DNA of 64,000 nucleotides from Sphingomicrobium nitratireducens (lineage in GTDB: Bacteria; Pseudomonadota; Alphaproteobacteria; Sphingomonadales; Sphingomonadaceae): the NCBI RefSeq assembly GCF_026157035.1, contig NZ_JANJZA010000001.1, positions 1,467,001 through 1,531,000 of the forward strand. The letters run 5' to 3'. The notes beneath the pieces are model-generated. The model was given only the letters and a program-made list of their open reading frames with translations. It did no database searches and was not told the origin of the DNA. Shown one piece after another: positions 35,776-43,887 of the stretch. The stretch's first letter is position 1; the number at the start of each line of letters is the position of its first letter. Both the position numbers and the translations under genes were made by a program.

Positions 35776-37563
35776 TCAGGCCGGGACCTCTAGCGATTTC
35801 TCGCGGTAGCTCGTCGTCCATTCGTTGAGATCCGACAGCATGATCGCGGCGGTGCGCTCGAGTTCGCGCGCCAGCTTGTCGATCTCGTCCAGTTCGGCGA
35901 GCCGCCGCGCGTTGCGGTCGAGCGCGTTGGCGCTGTTGGCCGATCGGCTCGACGCGAGAAGGTGTTCGCCGTGCCCGCGAAGGCCAAATACCGCGGCGCC
36001 CGCCGCCGGCAGGCCCGCGGTGATCAGCACGAAATAGTTGGTGACCTTCTTCACCGCGTGCGCGTCGATGAAATAGCCGACGATGAACAGGAAACAGGCC
36101 GCGATCACTGCGCCCATCAGGAAGTTGCCGACTTCGTGCAGCTTGTGGTCGAGGTGATGCATCCGCTCCGCATTGACGCGGTGATAGGCGGCCTGCGGCT
36201 TGACCTGTTCCTCGATGACGTGGTCGGCGAGCTTGCGGATCGTCTCCGGCCCGGTCTCGCCGGTCGGGCTCGTCATCTCGCGCCAGATCGCGGAGGCGTA
36301 CCAGCGGGTCCAGTCGGCCCCCGCCTCGCGGTGCAGCGGGCCCTTGATGTAGTCGGACCGGAACGGCGGCCCCGCAACACCCGTGCGCTTGAGATAGACG
36401 AGCGGGCGCAGTGTCTCGGCAAGGTGGCGATACTGCAGCCAGCGCCGGTGCCAGTCCCCGTCCTTGCCCGAACCCGTGTTGAGATAGATCAGTCCGATCG
36501 TGCTCAGTTCCGCCACGACGAGATAGAGCTTGGCGGCGGGAAAGATCAGCCCCGTCAGCGCGATGAACACCGCCAGCGCCGACAGCGCGTAGTTGGTGAC
36601 GTGCCCCGAGCGGAAGAATTGGGCGTAGCGGATGGCGAGGAAGTTCGACCAGCCATAGGCGCGTTCGAGCGGCATCCGGGCCGAGGCGGGAAAGCTCTCG
36701 CGAACCGCCGACCATTCATAGTCGATGTCGTCCTGGATCGAGCTCTGCCGCCACGGCTTGCCGAGTTTCTTGACGCGAAGAAGCGCGAGCATGAGCGGAT
36801 ATTCGATCCGCCAGTTGGTGCGCTTTTCCGTCTCCGAATAGAAGGTCGCGATCTCCTGCCGACCGATCTCGGAATGCGGCGCCAGCGTGGTCCGGACCAG
36901 CTTGTCGTAGTCGGCCTGTCCGTCGAGCGGCACCTCGATCGGTTCGATCGCGTCGCCGCCGACCATCAGCCGCCGTCCCGTCACCGTGTCGCCTTCGTGA
37001 TCGACGATCAGCTGGAGCACGGGGGCTCCTGCCCTCAATGCGAGGTCGACGACGTGCGCCGTGCCGCCCGGCCCGTTCCCTTCTCCGCCGTCCCAGATGG
37101 CGACGAGGATATCAGCCGCCGCGATCACCGCCTTGCCGACCCGAACATAGGCCTCGTCGCCCATCTCGCGCGTGCCGGGCAGCGCGAAGCGTTCGTCGGT
37201 CGCCTCGAGCTGGCTGCGAAATTCGGCCAGCTCCGCGGGGTCGGCGAAATCCTTCTCGTATTCGGCAATGGCGAAGGGCAGCATCGCGCGCACGCGGTAG
37301 CCGTTGACGCGCGCCGCCATCGCCGCGATCTGGTCCGCGCCGGTCGCCAACGGGGTGTGCAGCCGGAGCACGGGATCCTCGGGCGCGAAGATTTCCGCCT
37401 CGTCGCGGTGGACGTTGAGAGTCGCGGTCTTCAGTCGCGCGAACACGTCGCGCGCATGATGTTCGAGCTCGGAAATGAGCTTCGGGCTCAACAGGTGGGC
37501 CCGATGTCCGGTGATCCCGACATTGAGCGTGAGCAACGGTCGGGGGGGATGCTTGCCGATCAA
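35776..37563 (-). CDS. SLOG-like Rossmann domain fused to SLATT-like transmembrane region
   Basis: 595 residues from a TTG at 37563 that overlaps the TIR-FHA stop (TTGA). N-terminal Rossmann domain (about 10-220): LNVGITGHR, TPLATGADQIAAMAA, VRAMLPFAIAEYEKDF, AADILVAIWDGG and GTAHVVDLALRAGAP, the pattern of the SLOG/DprA-like nucleotide-binding superfamily. C-terminal part has two membrane hairpins (about 322-365 and 480-528) flanking WHRRWLQYRHLAETLRPL, the W..yR..AE.LR motif typical of SLATT effector domains. Both families are known from predicted nucleotide-signal systems in which SLATT forms a pore. Function of this protein is inferred only. Confidence 0.72.
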   Translation of the reverse strand: MIGKHPPRPLLTLNVGITGHRAHLLSPKLISELEHHARDVFARLKTATLNVHRDEAEIFAPEDPVLRLHTPLATGADQIAAMAARVNGYRVRAMLPFAIAEYEKDFADPAELAEFRSQLEATDERFALPGTREMGDEAYVRVGKAVIAAADILVAIWDGGEGNGPGGTAHVVDLALRAGAPVLQLIVDHEGDTVTGRRLMVGGDAIEPIEVPLDGQADYDKLVRTTLAPHSEIGRQEIATFYSETEKRTNWRIEYPLMLALLRVKKLGKPWRQSSIQDDIDYEWSAVRESFPASARMPLERAYGWSNFLAIRYAQFFRSGHVTNYALSALAVFIALTGLIFPAAKLYLVVAELSTIGLIYLNTGSGKDGDWHRRWLQYRHLAETLRPLVYLKRTGVAGPPFRSDYIKGPLHREAGADWTRWYASAIWREMTSPTGETGPETIRKLADHVIEEQVKPQAAYHRVNAERMHHLDHKLHEVGNFLMGAVIAACFLFIVGYFIDAHAVKKVTNYFVLITAGLPAAGAAVFGLRGHGEHLLASSRSANSANALDRNARRLAELDEIDKLARELERTAAIMLSDLNEWTTSYREKSLEVPA

Positions 37564-38597
37564 GAGGCGGCTTGGCCCGATTGGTCCGCGCTCGACCGGA
37601 CGGAATAGACGAGCAGGCAATTGCCGATAAGCACCCTCGCACCGTCTTCGAGCGCGACCGGCGCCTCGACGCGTTCGCCGTCGACGAACGTGCCATTGGT
37701 CGACTGGAGATCGGTGAGTACCATCTTCCCGTCTTCGAACGACAAGGTGCAATGGGTGCGCGACACGCGCCGGTCCTTGAGGACGATCTCCGCCGGTGGC
37801 GAGCGCCCGATCTTGGCGCCGAGCGGGCCGACGGTGAATTCCATCAGCATCTCGTCACCTTCCATCAGCGCGAGGACGTGCCGGTCCTCGTTGGCGAAGG
37901 GGTCCTCGCCGTCGCCGCGCGTATAGAATTGCGTCGCCTCATATTCCTCTTCCGGCTCGGGTTCCGGCATGGGCGGAGGCGGCGCGGCGGTCGGTGCGGG
38001 TGCCGGCTCGGGATCGCGCTGCGGGGGCGTAAAACCCCGGTACGGAATGTCTTCGGGCGGCGGTGCGGCATGGCGACGCGCATATTCGCCTTCGGGCGCA
38101 GGCGGGCGCGGATAGTCCTCGTCGGGCGCGGGGCGCGACGGCGCGGGTGGTACGCGCATGTCGGGCTCTCTCGGCCCACCGCCACCGCCCGACGCCTCGC
38201 GGCTTCGGATCTGGCGGTGGAGATCCTTGACGAACATGTTCCACGCACCGTCGGTCGTGTCCCCGTCCCAGTGCGACAGGTCGGACGTGTGGGTCAGCTC
38301 GAAGATGATCGGCCGGTCGCACGCCTCGATGATGACCGGGGCCAGCTTGTTCGAACGGTCGGCGAGAGTCGCTTCCGCGCGCACCCAGCGCGAGATGACC
38401 GAACGTGGCGACCAGAGGACGACGATCGCCTTGGCTGCGCGCAGCTTGGCTTCGATCACCTCGTCGAAGGTCTCGCCGCTATGGAGCGCGGCGTCCCACC
38501 AGACGCTGAACCCTTCCTGCGCGAGGGCGCCCGCGAACCGGCTCGCGAACTTGCGATCGGCACGCGCGTAGGAAATGAAGATATCCGGTCCCGACAA
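37560..38597 (-). CDS. TIR-domain and FHA-domain fusion protein
   Basis: 345 residues, TTG start with GGGGA about five bases upstream. TIR domain (about 4-135): DIFISYARADRKFASRF, the WWDAAL strand, and SRWVRAEATLA, where Glu75 sits at the position of the catalytic Glu of NAD-cleaving TIRs. A long Pro-rich linker (about 140-225) follows. The C-terminal FHA domain (about 245-335) keeps the phosphothreonine-binding residues: IGRSP, SRTHCTL and STNGTFVDG. FHA domains bind phosphothreonine, so the nearby kinase is the natural regulator. Whether the TIR is an NADase or only a signalling adaptor is open. Confidence 0.9.
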   Translation of the reverse strand: MSGPDIFISYARADRKFASRFAGALAQEGFSVWWDAALHSGETFDEVIEAKLRAAKAIVVLWSPRSVISRWVRAEATLADRSNKLAPVIIEACDRPIIFELTHTSDLSHWDGDTTDGAWNMFVKDLHRQIRSREASGGGGGPREPDMRVPPAPSRPAPDEDYPRPPAPEGEYARRHAAPPPEDIPYRGFTPPQRDPEPAPAPTAAPPPPMPEPEPEEEYEATQFYTRGDGEDPFANEDRHVLALMEGDEMLMEFTVGPLGAKIGRSPPAEIVLKDRRVSRTHCTLSFEDGKMVLTDLQSTNGTFVDGERVEAPVALEDGARVLIGNCLLVYSVRSSADQSGQAAS

Positions 38598-38739
38598 TTG
38601 GTCCCCAAGCCTAGCCGACGACGATCCAGCCCTTCGAAGAAAGACAGGGTGCGGAGCCGTCGGCAGGCCCGCCCCGCTGCCGTTCGATGGAAACCTTAAC
38701 GTCCATCAAGTTTCGGCGCAATACAGGGAATCTCGCGGA

Positions 38740-41190
38740 TCAGAAGACGCAGGCGACCCCCTTCTCGGATGACGACAGGCGCATGCCCGAGATAGTGATG
38801 TCGGCCTTGCCGGTCGCGCGCAGGGCGAGCGTGTCGCTGCCGTTGAGCCCGGCCAGACAGGCTTCCGAGAGGAACAGGCCGCGCGAACCCTTCTGCGCTG
38901 CGTTGGCGACAGAGGAGGTGATGTCATACTCCCGCTCGCATGCGGCCCCATCGCAATTCACCCCGATCAGCACGCGTCCCTCGGGCCGCTCGTCGACCAG
39001 ATAGTTGATGCTAAGCACGAGCTCGTTTCCTTCGCTGGCGCTGGGCACCGGGTCCATGGTGAATAACACGGCACCTTCGCCTTCGAACGTGATGCGACGA
39101 GCATCTTCCTGGGCGTTGGCGTCGACGGCGATCGAACGCACTGCGCCTGCATCGCCCTTCAACTCGCGAAACGGCGACGAGCCGGCCGGCGAATAGCCGA
39201 TCACCGAGACGCTTTCCCCAAGCTTGCCGTTGGTCAGGATCGCAAGATCGCCCGCACCGCTTTCGGCCAGGAGCGAACAGGTTTCATCGAGCGTGCCGGG
39301 TCCGCCTGTGCCCGAGAGGCCATAGCCATAAGGGAAGAGGATGCCCTCGTCGCCCGCATTGATTGCGGTGGCGCGGCAGTCGCCGGGCCAAGAGAAAGAG
39401 AGTCGCCCGCTGAATGGTTTGGCGCCGAACAGCGTGTCTGCCACCCCTGCACCCTCGCTCCCCGGCAGCCAGGCCGAGACGAATGCATCGGCGAGGTTGA
39501 GCTCCCGATTGACCCACAGCGGGCGCCCCGTGATGAACACGGCCACCGTGGGGATGCCGGCTTCGCGGTAAGTGCGCAGCAGGGCGAGGCCTTCTTCGTC
39601 GCGGAAGACGAGATCCTTCCGGTCTCCGACAAATTCGGCATAGGGCTTTTCCCCGAACACCACGATCGCGGCGTCGGGACGAGTGTCGTAGCTGCCGTCG
39701 ACCGACAGGGTCGCGCTGCCACCCGACTGGGCCGCGGCCGCGGCGATGCCGGCGTAGAGGCTCGTCGACCCCGGGAAGTTGGCATTGGTGAGGTCGCCCC
39801 CGCCCTGCCAGCTCAGCGTCCAACCCCCCGAAACGCGCGCGACGTCGTCGGCGGCTTCACCCGCGACCAGCAGGTTCGCGCCCGCCTTGAACGGCAATAC
39901 GCCGTCATTCTTGAGGAGCACCATCGACTTGGCCACGGCCTCGCGCGCGAGGGCGCGGCTTTCGGGCGAACCGAGCCGCCCCCATTCGCCAGCCAACGGG
40001 CGCTTCGACGGAGCGACCTGATCGAAATGGCCGGCCAGCATCTTGACGGTCAGCACGCGGCGCACCGCCTCGTCGACGCGCGCCATCGGCAACGTGCCGT
40101 CGTGCACATCCGCAACGAGATTGTCGACCATCGCCGGAGCGTCTTCGGGCGTCATGTAGACGTCGAGTCCAGCCATCAGCGACGCCGGGCAGTCGGCATT
40201 GGTACAACCGAGGCGTTGGCCGTGACCGTTCCAGTCGCCGACGACCAATCCGCCAAAACCGAGGTCGCCGCGCAGATAGTCGGTCAGCAGTTCCTTGGAG
40301 TGATGCAGCTTCTCGCCATTGATGCTCGAGAAGCTCGACATGATCGACAGAACGCCGGCATCGATCGCCGAGGGATAAGGCGCTGCGTGGATCGCCTTGA
40401 GTTCATCCAGATCGCCGACCGTATCGCCCTGGTCGATGCCACCGGTGCCGCCGTCGCCGAAGAAATGCTTGGCGGTCGAGATGACGTGGTTGGGCCCGAG
40501 CCACGCATCGCTTCCGCGCGGGCCTTGCAGGCCGACCACCATCGCGGTCCCCAACTCGGTAACGAGCGTGGGATTTTCCGAATAGCTCTCGTAGGCGCGG
40601 CCCCAGCGGTCGTCGCGTGCGACCGCGACGGTGGGCGCGAAGGTCCAGTCCTGCCCGGTCACGCGGATCGCCTCGGCGGTCGTCTCGCCGATGCGGCGCA
40701 ACAGGTCGGGATCGCGCGTCGCGCCGAGCCCAACATTGTGCGGGAAGATGGTCGCGCCGACGATGTTCGAATGGCCGTGCATGGCGTCGGCCGCCCACAG
40801 GATCGGGATGGACGGTTCGCCATCGGGAAGCGGCTTAGTGGTCGCTTCCCAGAATTCGTCGGCCAGCTGCAACCACTTGGGCGCGGGTGCAAGGTCGTCC
40901 TTGTAGGGGCCGCTATTGCCGCCGTTGAGGATCGTCCCGAACCGGTAACGCTCGACATCGGCGGGCGTGACGCTGCTGATATCGGGCATGACCAGCTGGG
41001 CGACCTTGCGCTCGAGCGTCATGCGCGACAGCAGGTCCTCGACCCGCGCCGCCTGCTCGGCCGTCAGCGTAGGAGACCCCGTGTTGTCGTCTGCGGCGGG
41101 CGGAGCGAGCGGTTCGAGCACCGGCTCGCTGGTCGCGGCGCACGCGGTCAGCGCGAGGAGGGAAGCGGCTGCGAGCAGCTTGCGCATCAT
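38740..41190 (-). CDS. Glycoside hydrolase family 3 beta-glucosidase, lipoprotein
   Basis: 816 residues. Lipoprotein signal MMRKLLAAASLLALTAC (lipobox LTAC). GH3 N-terminal TIM barrel with VGDWNGHGQRL (the nucleophile Asp), the IMSSFSSINGEKLHHSKELL segment and a C-terminal GH3 domain, then an extra beta domain as in ExoP-type exo-beta-glucanases (residues about 650-816). Acts in the periplasm or at the outer membrane, releasing glucose from beta-glucans. ATG at 41190 overlaps the transporter stop by four bases (ATGA). The 142 bases between this gene and the TIR gene hold no gene. Confidence 0.92.
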   Translation of the reverse strand: MMRKLLAAASLLALTACAATSEPVLEPLAPPAADDNTGSPTLTAEQAARVEDLLSRMTLERKVAQLVMPDISSVTPADVERYRFGTILNGGNSGPYKDDLAPAPKWLQLADEFWEATTKPLPDGEPSIPILWAADAMHGHSNIVGATIFPHNVGLGATRDPDLLRRIGETTAEAIRVTGQDWTFAPTVAVARDDRWGRAYESYSENPTLVTELGTAMVVGLQGPRGSDAWLGPNHVISTAKHFFGDGGTGGIDQGDTVGDLDELKAIHAAPYPSAIDAGVLSIMSSFSSINGEKLHHSKELLTDYLRGDLGFGGLVVGDWNGHGQRLGCTNADCPASLMAGLDVYMTPEDAPAMVDNLVADVHDGTLPMARVDEAVRRVLTVKMLAGHFDQVAPSKRPLAGEWGRLGSPESRALAREAVAKSMVLLKNDGVLPFKAGANLLVAGEAADDVARVSGGWTLSWQGGGDLTNANFPGSTSLYAGIAAAAAQSGGSATLSVDGSYDTRPDAAIVVFGEKPYAEFVGDRKDLVFRDEEGLALLRTYREAGIPTVAVFITGRPLWVNRELNLADAFVSAWLPGSEGAGVADTLFGAKPFSGRLSFSWPGDCRATAINAGDEGILFPYGYGLSGTGGPGTLDETCSLLAESGAGDLAILTNGKLGESVSVIGYSPAGSSPFRELKGDAGAVRSIAVDANAQEDARRITFEGEGAVLFTMDPVPSASEGNELVLSINYLVDERPEGRVLIGVNCDGAACEREYDITSSVANAAQKGSRGLFLSEACLAGLNGSDTLALRATGKADITISGMRLSSSEKGVACVF

Positions 41191-42464
41191 TCGCTCTCTC
41201 CGGCCACGCGGTGTCCCGCCAGCCAGCGACCGTAGAAAACGATCCAGCTGTAGCCGATGATCGGCACGATGAGTGCAGTGGCCAGGCCCGCCGCGTCGGC
41301 GACGAGCCCGGTCGCAACCGGCAGCAACGCGCCGCCGACAATCGCCATGCACAAGAGCGCGCCGCCCTGGCTGGCGCGTTTGCCGAGCCCGATCACCGCC
41401 TGGCTGAAGATGGTCGGGAACATGATCGAATTGAATAGTCCGATGGCGAGGATGAAGCCGGCCGCCAGCATGCCGGTGCTCATGCCCGACAGGATGGCAA
41501 GCCCGATCGCGGTCAGCGCGAACAGCGACAGCAAGGTGCCGGCATGGATGCGCGACAACAGTCCCGCGCCGATGAAACGACCGACCATCGCGCCGCCCCA
41601 GTAGAGCATGACGAGCTTGCCCGCCGTCGCCTCGGTGGTGCCGAGCACGGCGTCCTGCGACAAATAGCTGACCAGGATCGATCCGATCGATACTTCTGCG
41701 CCGACATAGGTGAAGATGGCGATGACGCCGAATAGGAGGCGGCGGTCGGCCAAGAGGTCGAGACCAAGCCCCTCGGGCGGTGTCGGACGCAGGCTCTCGT
41801 CGAGCATGTTGCGCTTGATGAAGAAGATCGCGGCCAGCACCAGCAGCACCGAGCCGATCGCGAGATAGGTCCCCTGGAGCGGGGCCAGTTCGGCCGCGCG
41901 TCCCGCCGCGTCGAGCGTGCCGGGCGCTTCATGGGCGCCTTCGAGGATCAGGCGCGCGCCGACGTACGGGCCGATGAAGGTGCCGAGGCTGTTGAATGCC
42001 TGCGCAAGCGTCAGGCGCGCCGAACTGGTGTCGGCCGCGCCCGCGATCGAGATGACCGCGTTGGCGGCGACCTGCAGGATAGTGATGCCCGCCGCCATCA
42101 CGAACAAGGCCGCGAGGAAGCCCGGATAGAGGGCCGCGGAGCCTGCCGGGATGAAGAGAAGCGCGCCCCCCGCCATCACCAGCAGACCCGTCACGATGCC
42201 GCGCATGTAACCGAGCTTGGCGACGATGTAGCCGGCGGGCAGCGAGAAGACGAAGTAGCCCAGGAAGAAAGCGAACTGGGTAAGCATCGCCTCGGCGTAG
42301 GAAAGGGCGAACAGCCCCTTGAACTTGGGAATGAGGATATCGATCAGGACCGTGGCGAAGCCCCACGCGAAAAACAGGAACAGGGACAGGAGAAACAGCG
42401 CGCGATGGCTCGTGCCTGCCCCCTCTCCGACCGCGGCGTCACCGAGCGTCGCATTACCGACCAT
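41187..42464 (-). CDS. FHS-type sugar/H+ symporter (MFS)
   Basis: 425 residues with 12 predicted membrane helices. The glucose/galactose/fucose permease pattern is present: FFAWGFATVLIDILIPKFK, FFLGYFVFSLPAGYIVAKLGY, and AFNSLGTFIGPYVGARL. Start at the ATG at 42464, with GAGGAG 6 bases upstream; adjacent ATG (42467) also possible. Imports monosaccharide, most likely glucose, released by the coupled GH3 enzyme. Divergent from the lacI-type regulator. Confidence 0.9.
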   Translation of the reverse strand: MVGNATLGDAAVGEGAGTSHRALFLLSLFLFFAWGFATVLIDILIPKFKGLFALSYAEAMLTQFAFFLGYFVFSLPAGYIVAKLGYMRGIVTGLLVMAGGALLFIPAGSAALYPGFLAALFVMAAGITILQVAANAVISIAGAADTSSARLTLAQAFNSLGTFIGPYVGARLILEGAHEAPGTLDAAGRAAELAPLQGTYLAIGSVLLVLAAIFFIKRNMLDESLRPTPPEGLGLDLLADRRLLFGVIAIFTYVGAEVSIGSILVSYLSQDAVLGTTEATAGKLVMLYWGGAMVGRFIGAGLLSRIHAGTLLSLFALTAIGLAILSGMSTGMLAAGFILAIGLFNSIMFPTIFSQAVIGLGKRASQGGALLCMAIVGGALLPVATGLVADAAGLATALIVPIIGYSWIVFYGRWLAGHRVAGESE

Positions 42465-42592
42465 CATTCTCTCCTCAATGTCTCGCATCCCTTCAGGAAA
42501 TGCGTGCCCGGCGGGCCGAACGGCGCTGCGCGAATCACTCGCGCGGCGCCTTTTCGTCCCTAGGGCTCCCCCGACCTGTCCGATAGAAATCT

Positions 42593-42619
42593 TTGACAGG
42601 ACAATATTGTCGTCATAAT
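42593..42619 (+). promoter_or_regulatory. lacI-type gene promoter with palindromic operator
   Basis: A consensus -35 TTGACA (42593-42598) and a CATAAT -10 (42614-42619) are 15 bases apart, a little short. A perfect 12-base palindrome GACAATATTGTC (42600-42611) lies in the spacer, a typical place for a LacI-family repressor to block transcription. It could act on both the regulator and the divergent permease. Half-site-like ATTGTC/GGACAA repeats occur nearby. Confidence 0.55.
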
Positions 42620-42721
42620 TGTCTCGTAAAGGACAAAGTCAAGCGCCAATTCGGTCTTGCCCGGGACAAGGCCGGGCCATAGCGAGACATCCGGAGCTCA
42701 GGCGCAAGAGGGAGACGGGGC

Positions 42722-43723
42722 GTGCCGACCATCAATGACGTGGCCAAGCAGGCGGGGGTTTCGGCCAAGACGGTATCGCGCGTCATCAACGATTTTCCGC
42801 ACATCAGCCCGGCGACGCGGGAAAAGGTCGAGCGCGCGATGAACGCGGTAGGCTACGGCCCGGCAGTCCCGCGGCGCGGCGCGATCGCCCGTTCGATCGG
42901 CATGCTGTATTCGGATCCCTCGAGCGGCTACCAGGCGCGTCTCAACCACGCGATGCTGGCCGCCTGCTCGCAGGCGCAGCGTTACCTCGCGGTGGAACTG
43001 TTCGACGAGTGTCGCTCGGGCTGGCGCGAGCAGATGGAGGCCTATCTCGATCGCACGCAGGTACGCGACCTCGTGCTGGTCCCGCCGATGTGCGATTCGC
43101 CCGAATTGCACGACCTGCTGCGCCAGCGCGGCGTCAACACGGTGCTGATCTCCCCCTCCAGCCCGGTCGAGGGAGCCAGCTCGATCTATATCGACGACCG
43201 TGCCGCGGCGATGGAAGTCACCCAGCACCTGATCGATCTCGGCCATCGCCGCATCGGCCACATCGCCGGCGACCAGGGCCATGTCGCCACCGTCCTGCGC
43301 CAGCAGGGCTATCGCGCCGCGCTCGACCGAACCCCGGGCGCCAGCTTCGACGAGTCGCTGGTGAAGACGGGCAAGTTCCACTTCAAGGACGCGCTCGATG
43401 TCGCCGAGGAAATGCTGTCGGCCCCCAACCGCCCGACCGCCATCTTCGCGGCCAACGACGATATGGCGGCCGCCGTCGTGATGGTCGCCAACAAGCTCGG
43501 GCTCGAGGTGCCGCGCGACCTGTCCGTGGCCGGGTTCGACAATGCCCCGATCTCGCAGACGATGTGGCCCGCACTGACCACCGTGTCACAGCCGTTCAAC
43601 CGGATGGCCGAATCGGCCGTGCGCCTGGCGAGCCGCGGCCGCGAGGCGAGTGGTCAGTCGGTGATCCTCCCGCACGAGCTCGTTGTGCGCGCGTCGACGG
43701 GACCTGCCCCCAAGTCCGTGTAA
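42722..43723 (+). CDS. LacI-family transcriptional regulator
   Basis: 333 residues, GTG start with AGGGAG upstream. N-terminal LacI helix-turn-helix TINDVAKQAGVSAKTVSRVIND and hinge, then a periplasmic-binding-protein-like effector domain (about 60-330) with DDRAAAMEVTQHLIDLGHRRIGHIAG and RPTAIFAANDDMAAA. Probably senses a sugar and controls the divergent permease/GH3 pair and the downstream TonB receptor operon. Binding site candidates are the palindromes at 42600 and 43776. Confidence 0.93.
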   Translation: MPTINDVAKQAGVSAKTVSRVINDFPHISPATREKVERAMNAVGYGPAVPRRGAIARSIGMLYSDPSSGYQARLNHAMLAACSQAQRYLAVELFDECRSGWREQMEAYLDRTQVRDLVLVPPMCDSPELHDLLRQRGVNTVLISPSSPVEGASSIYIDDRAAAMEVTQHLIDLGHRRIGHIAGDQGHVATVLRQQGYRAALDRTPGASFDESLVKTGKFHFKDALDVAEEMLSAPNRPTAIFAANDDMAAAVVMVANKLGLEVPRDLSVAGFDNAPISQTMWPALTTVSQPFNRMAESAVRLASRGREASGQSVILPHELVVRASTGPAPKSV

Positions 43724-43775
43724 CATTTCGGACACATGACGCGTAAGAATCCGGACATCCGCAATTGTCCTATAG

Positions 43776-43790
43776 GTCAATCTGATTGAC
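43776..43790. promoter_or_regulatory. Palindrome in the TonB-receptor promoter
   Basis: GTCAATC-T-GATTGAC is a perfect 7+1+7 inverted repeat about 97 bases before the receptor start. Its right end overlaps a TTGACA hexamer (43786-43791), a possible -35 box; the matching -10 is weak. Possible operator for the adjacent LacI protein or another regulator. Confidence 0.45.
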
Positions 43791-43887
43791 ACGGCGGGAC
43801 AATGATGCATTTGTAGCGTCGCACAACCGCATGCTCGGGGGTTTCGCGCATGCATGACGAATTGCTCTTGGAGAGGGGGCTTTCCTG

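Noticed and set aside
32216-38597. Type VI secretion regulatory cluster
   Set aside because: PP2C, kinase and FHA genes occur in T6SS loci, but no tss/VgrG/Hcp gene is within the window and TIR, SLOG and channel genes do not fit.
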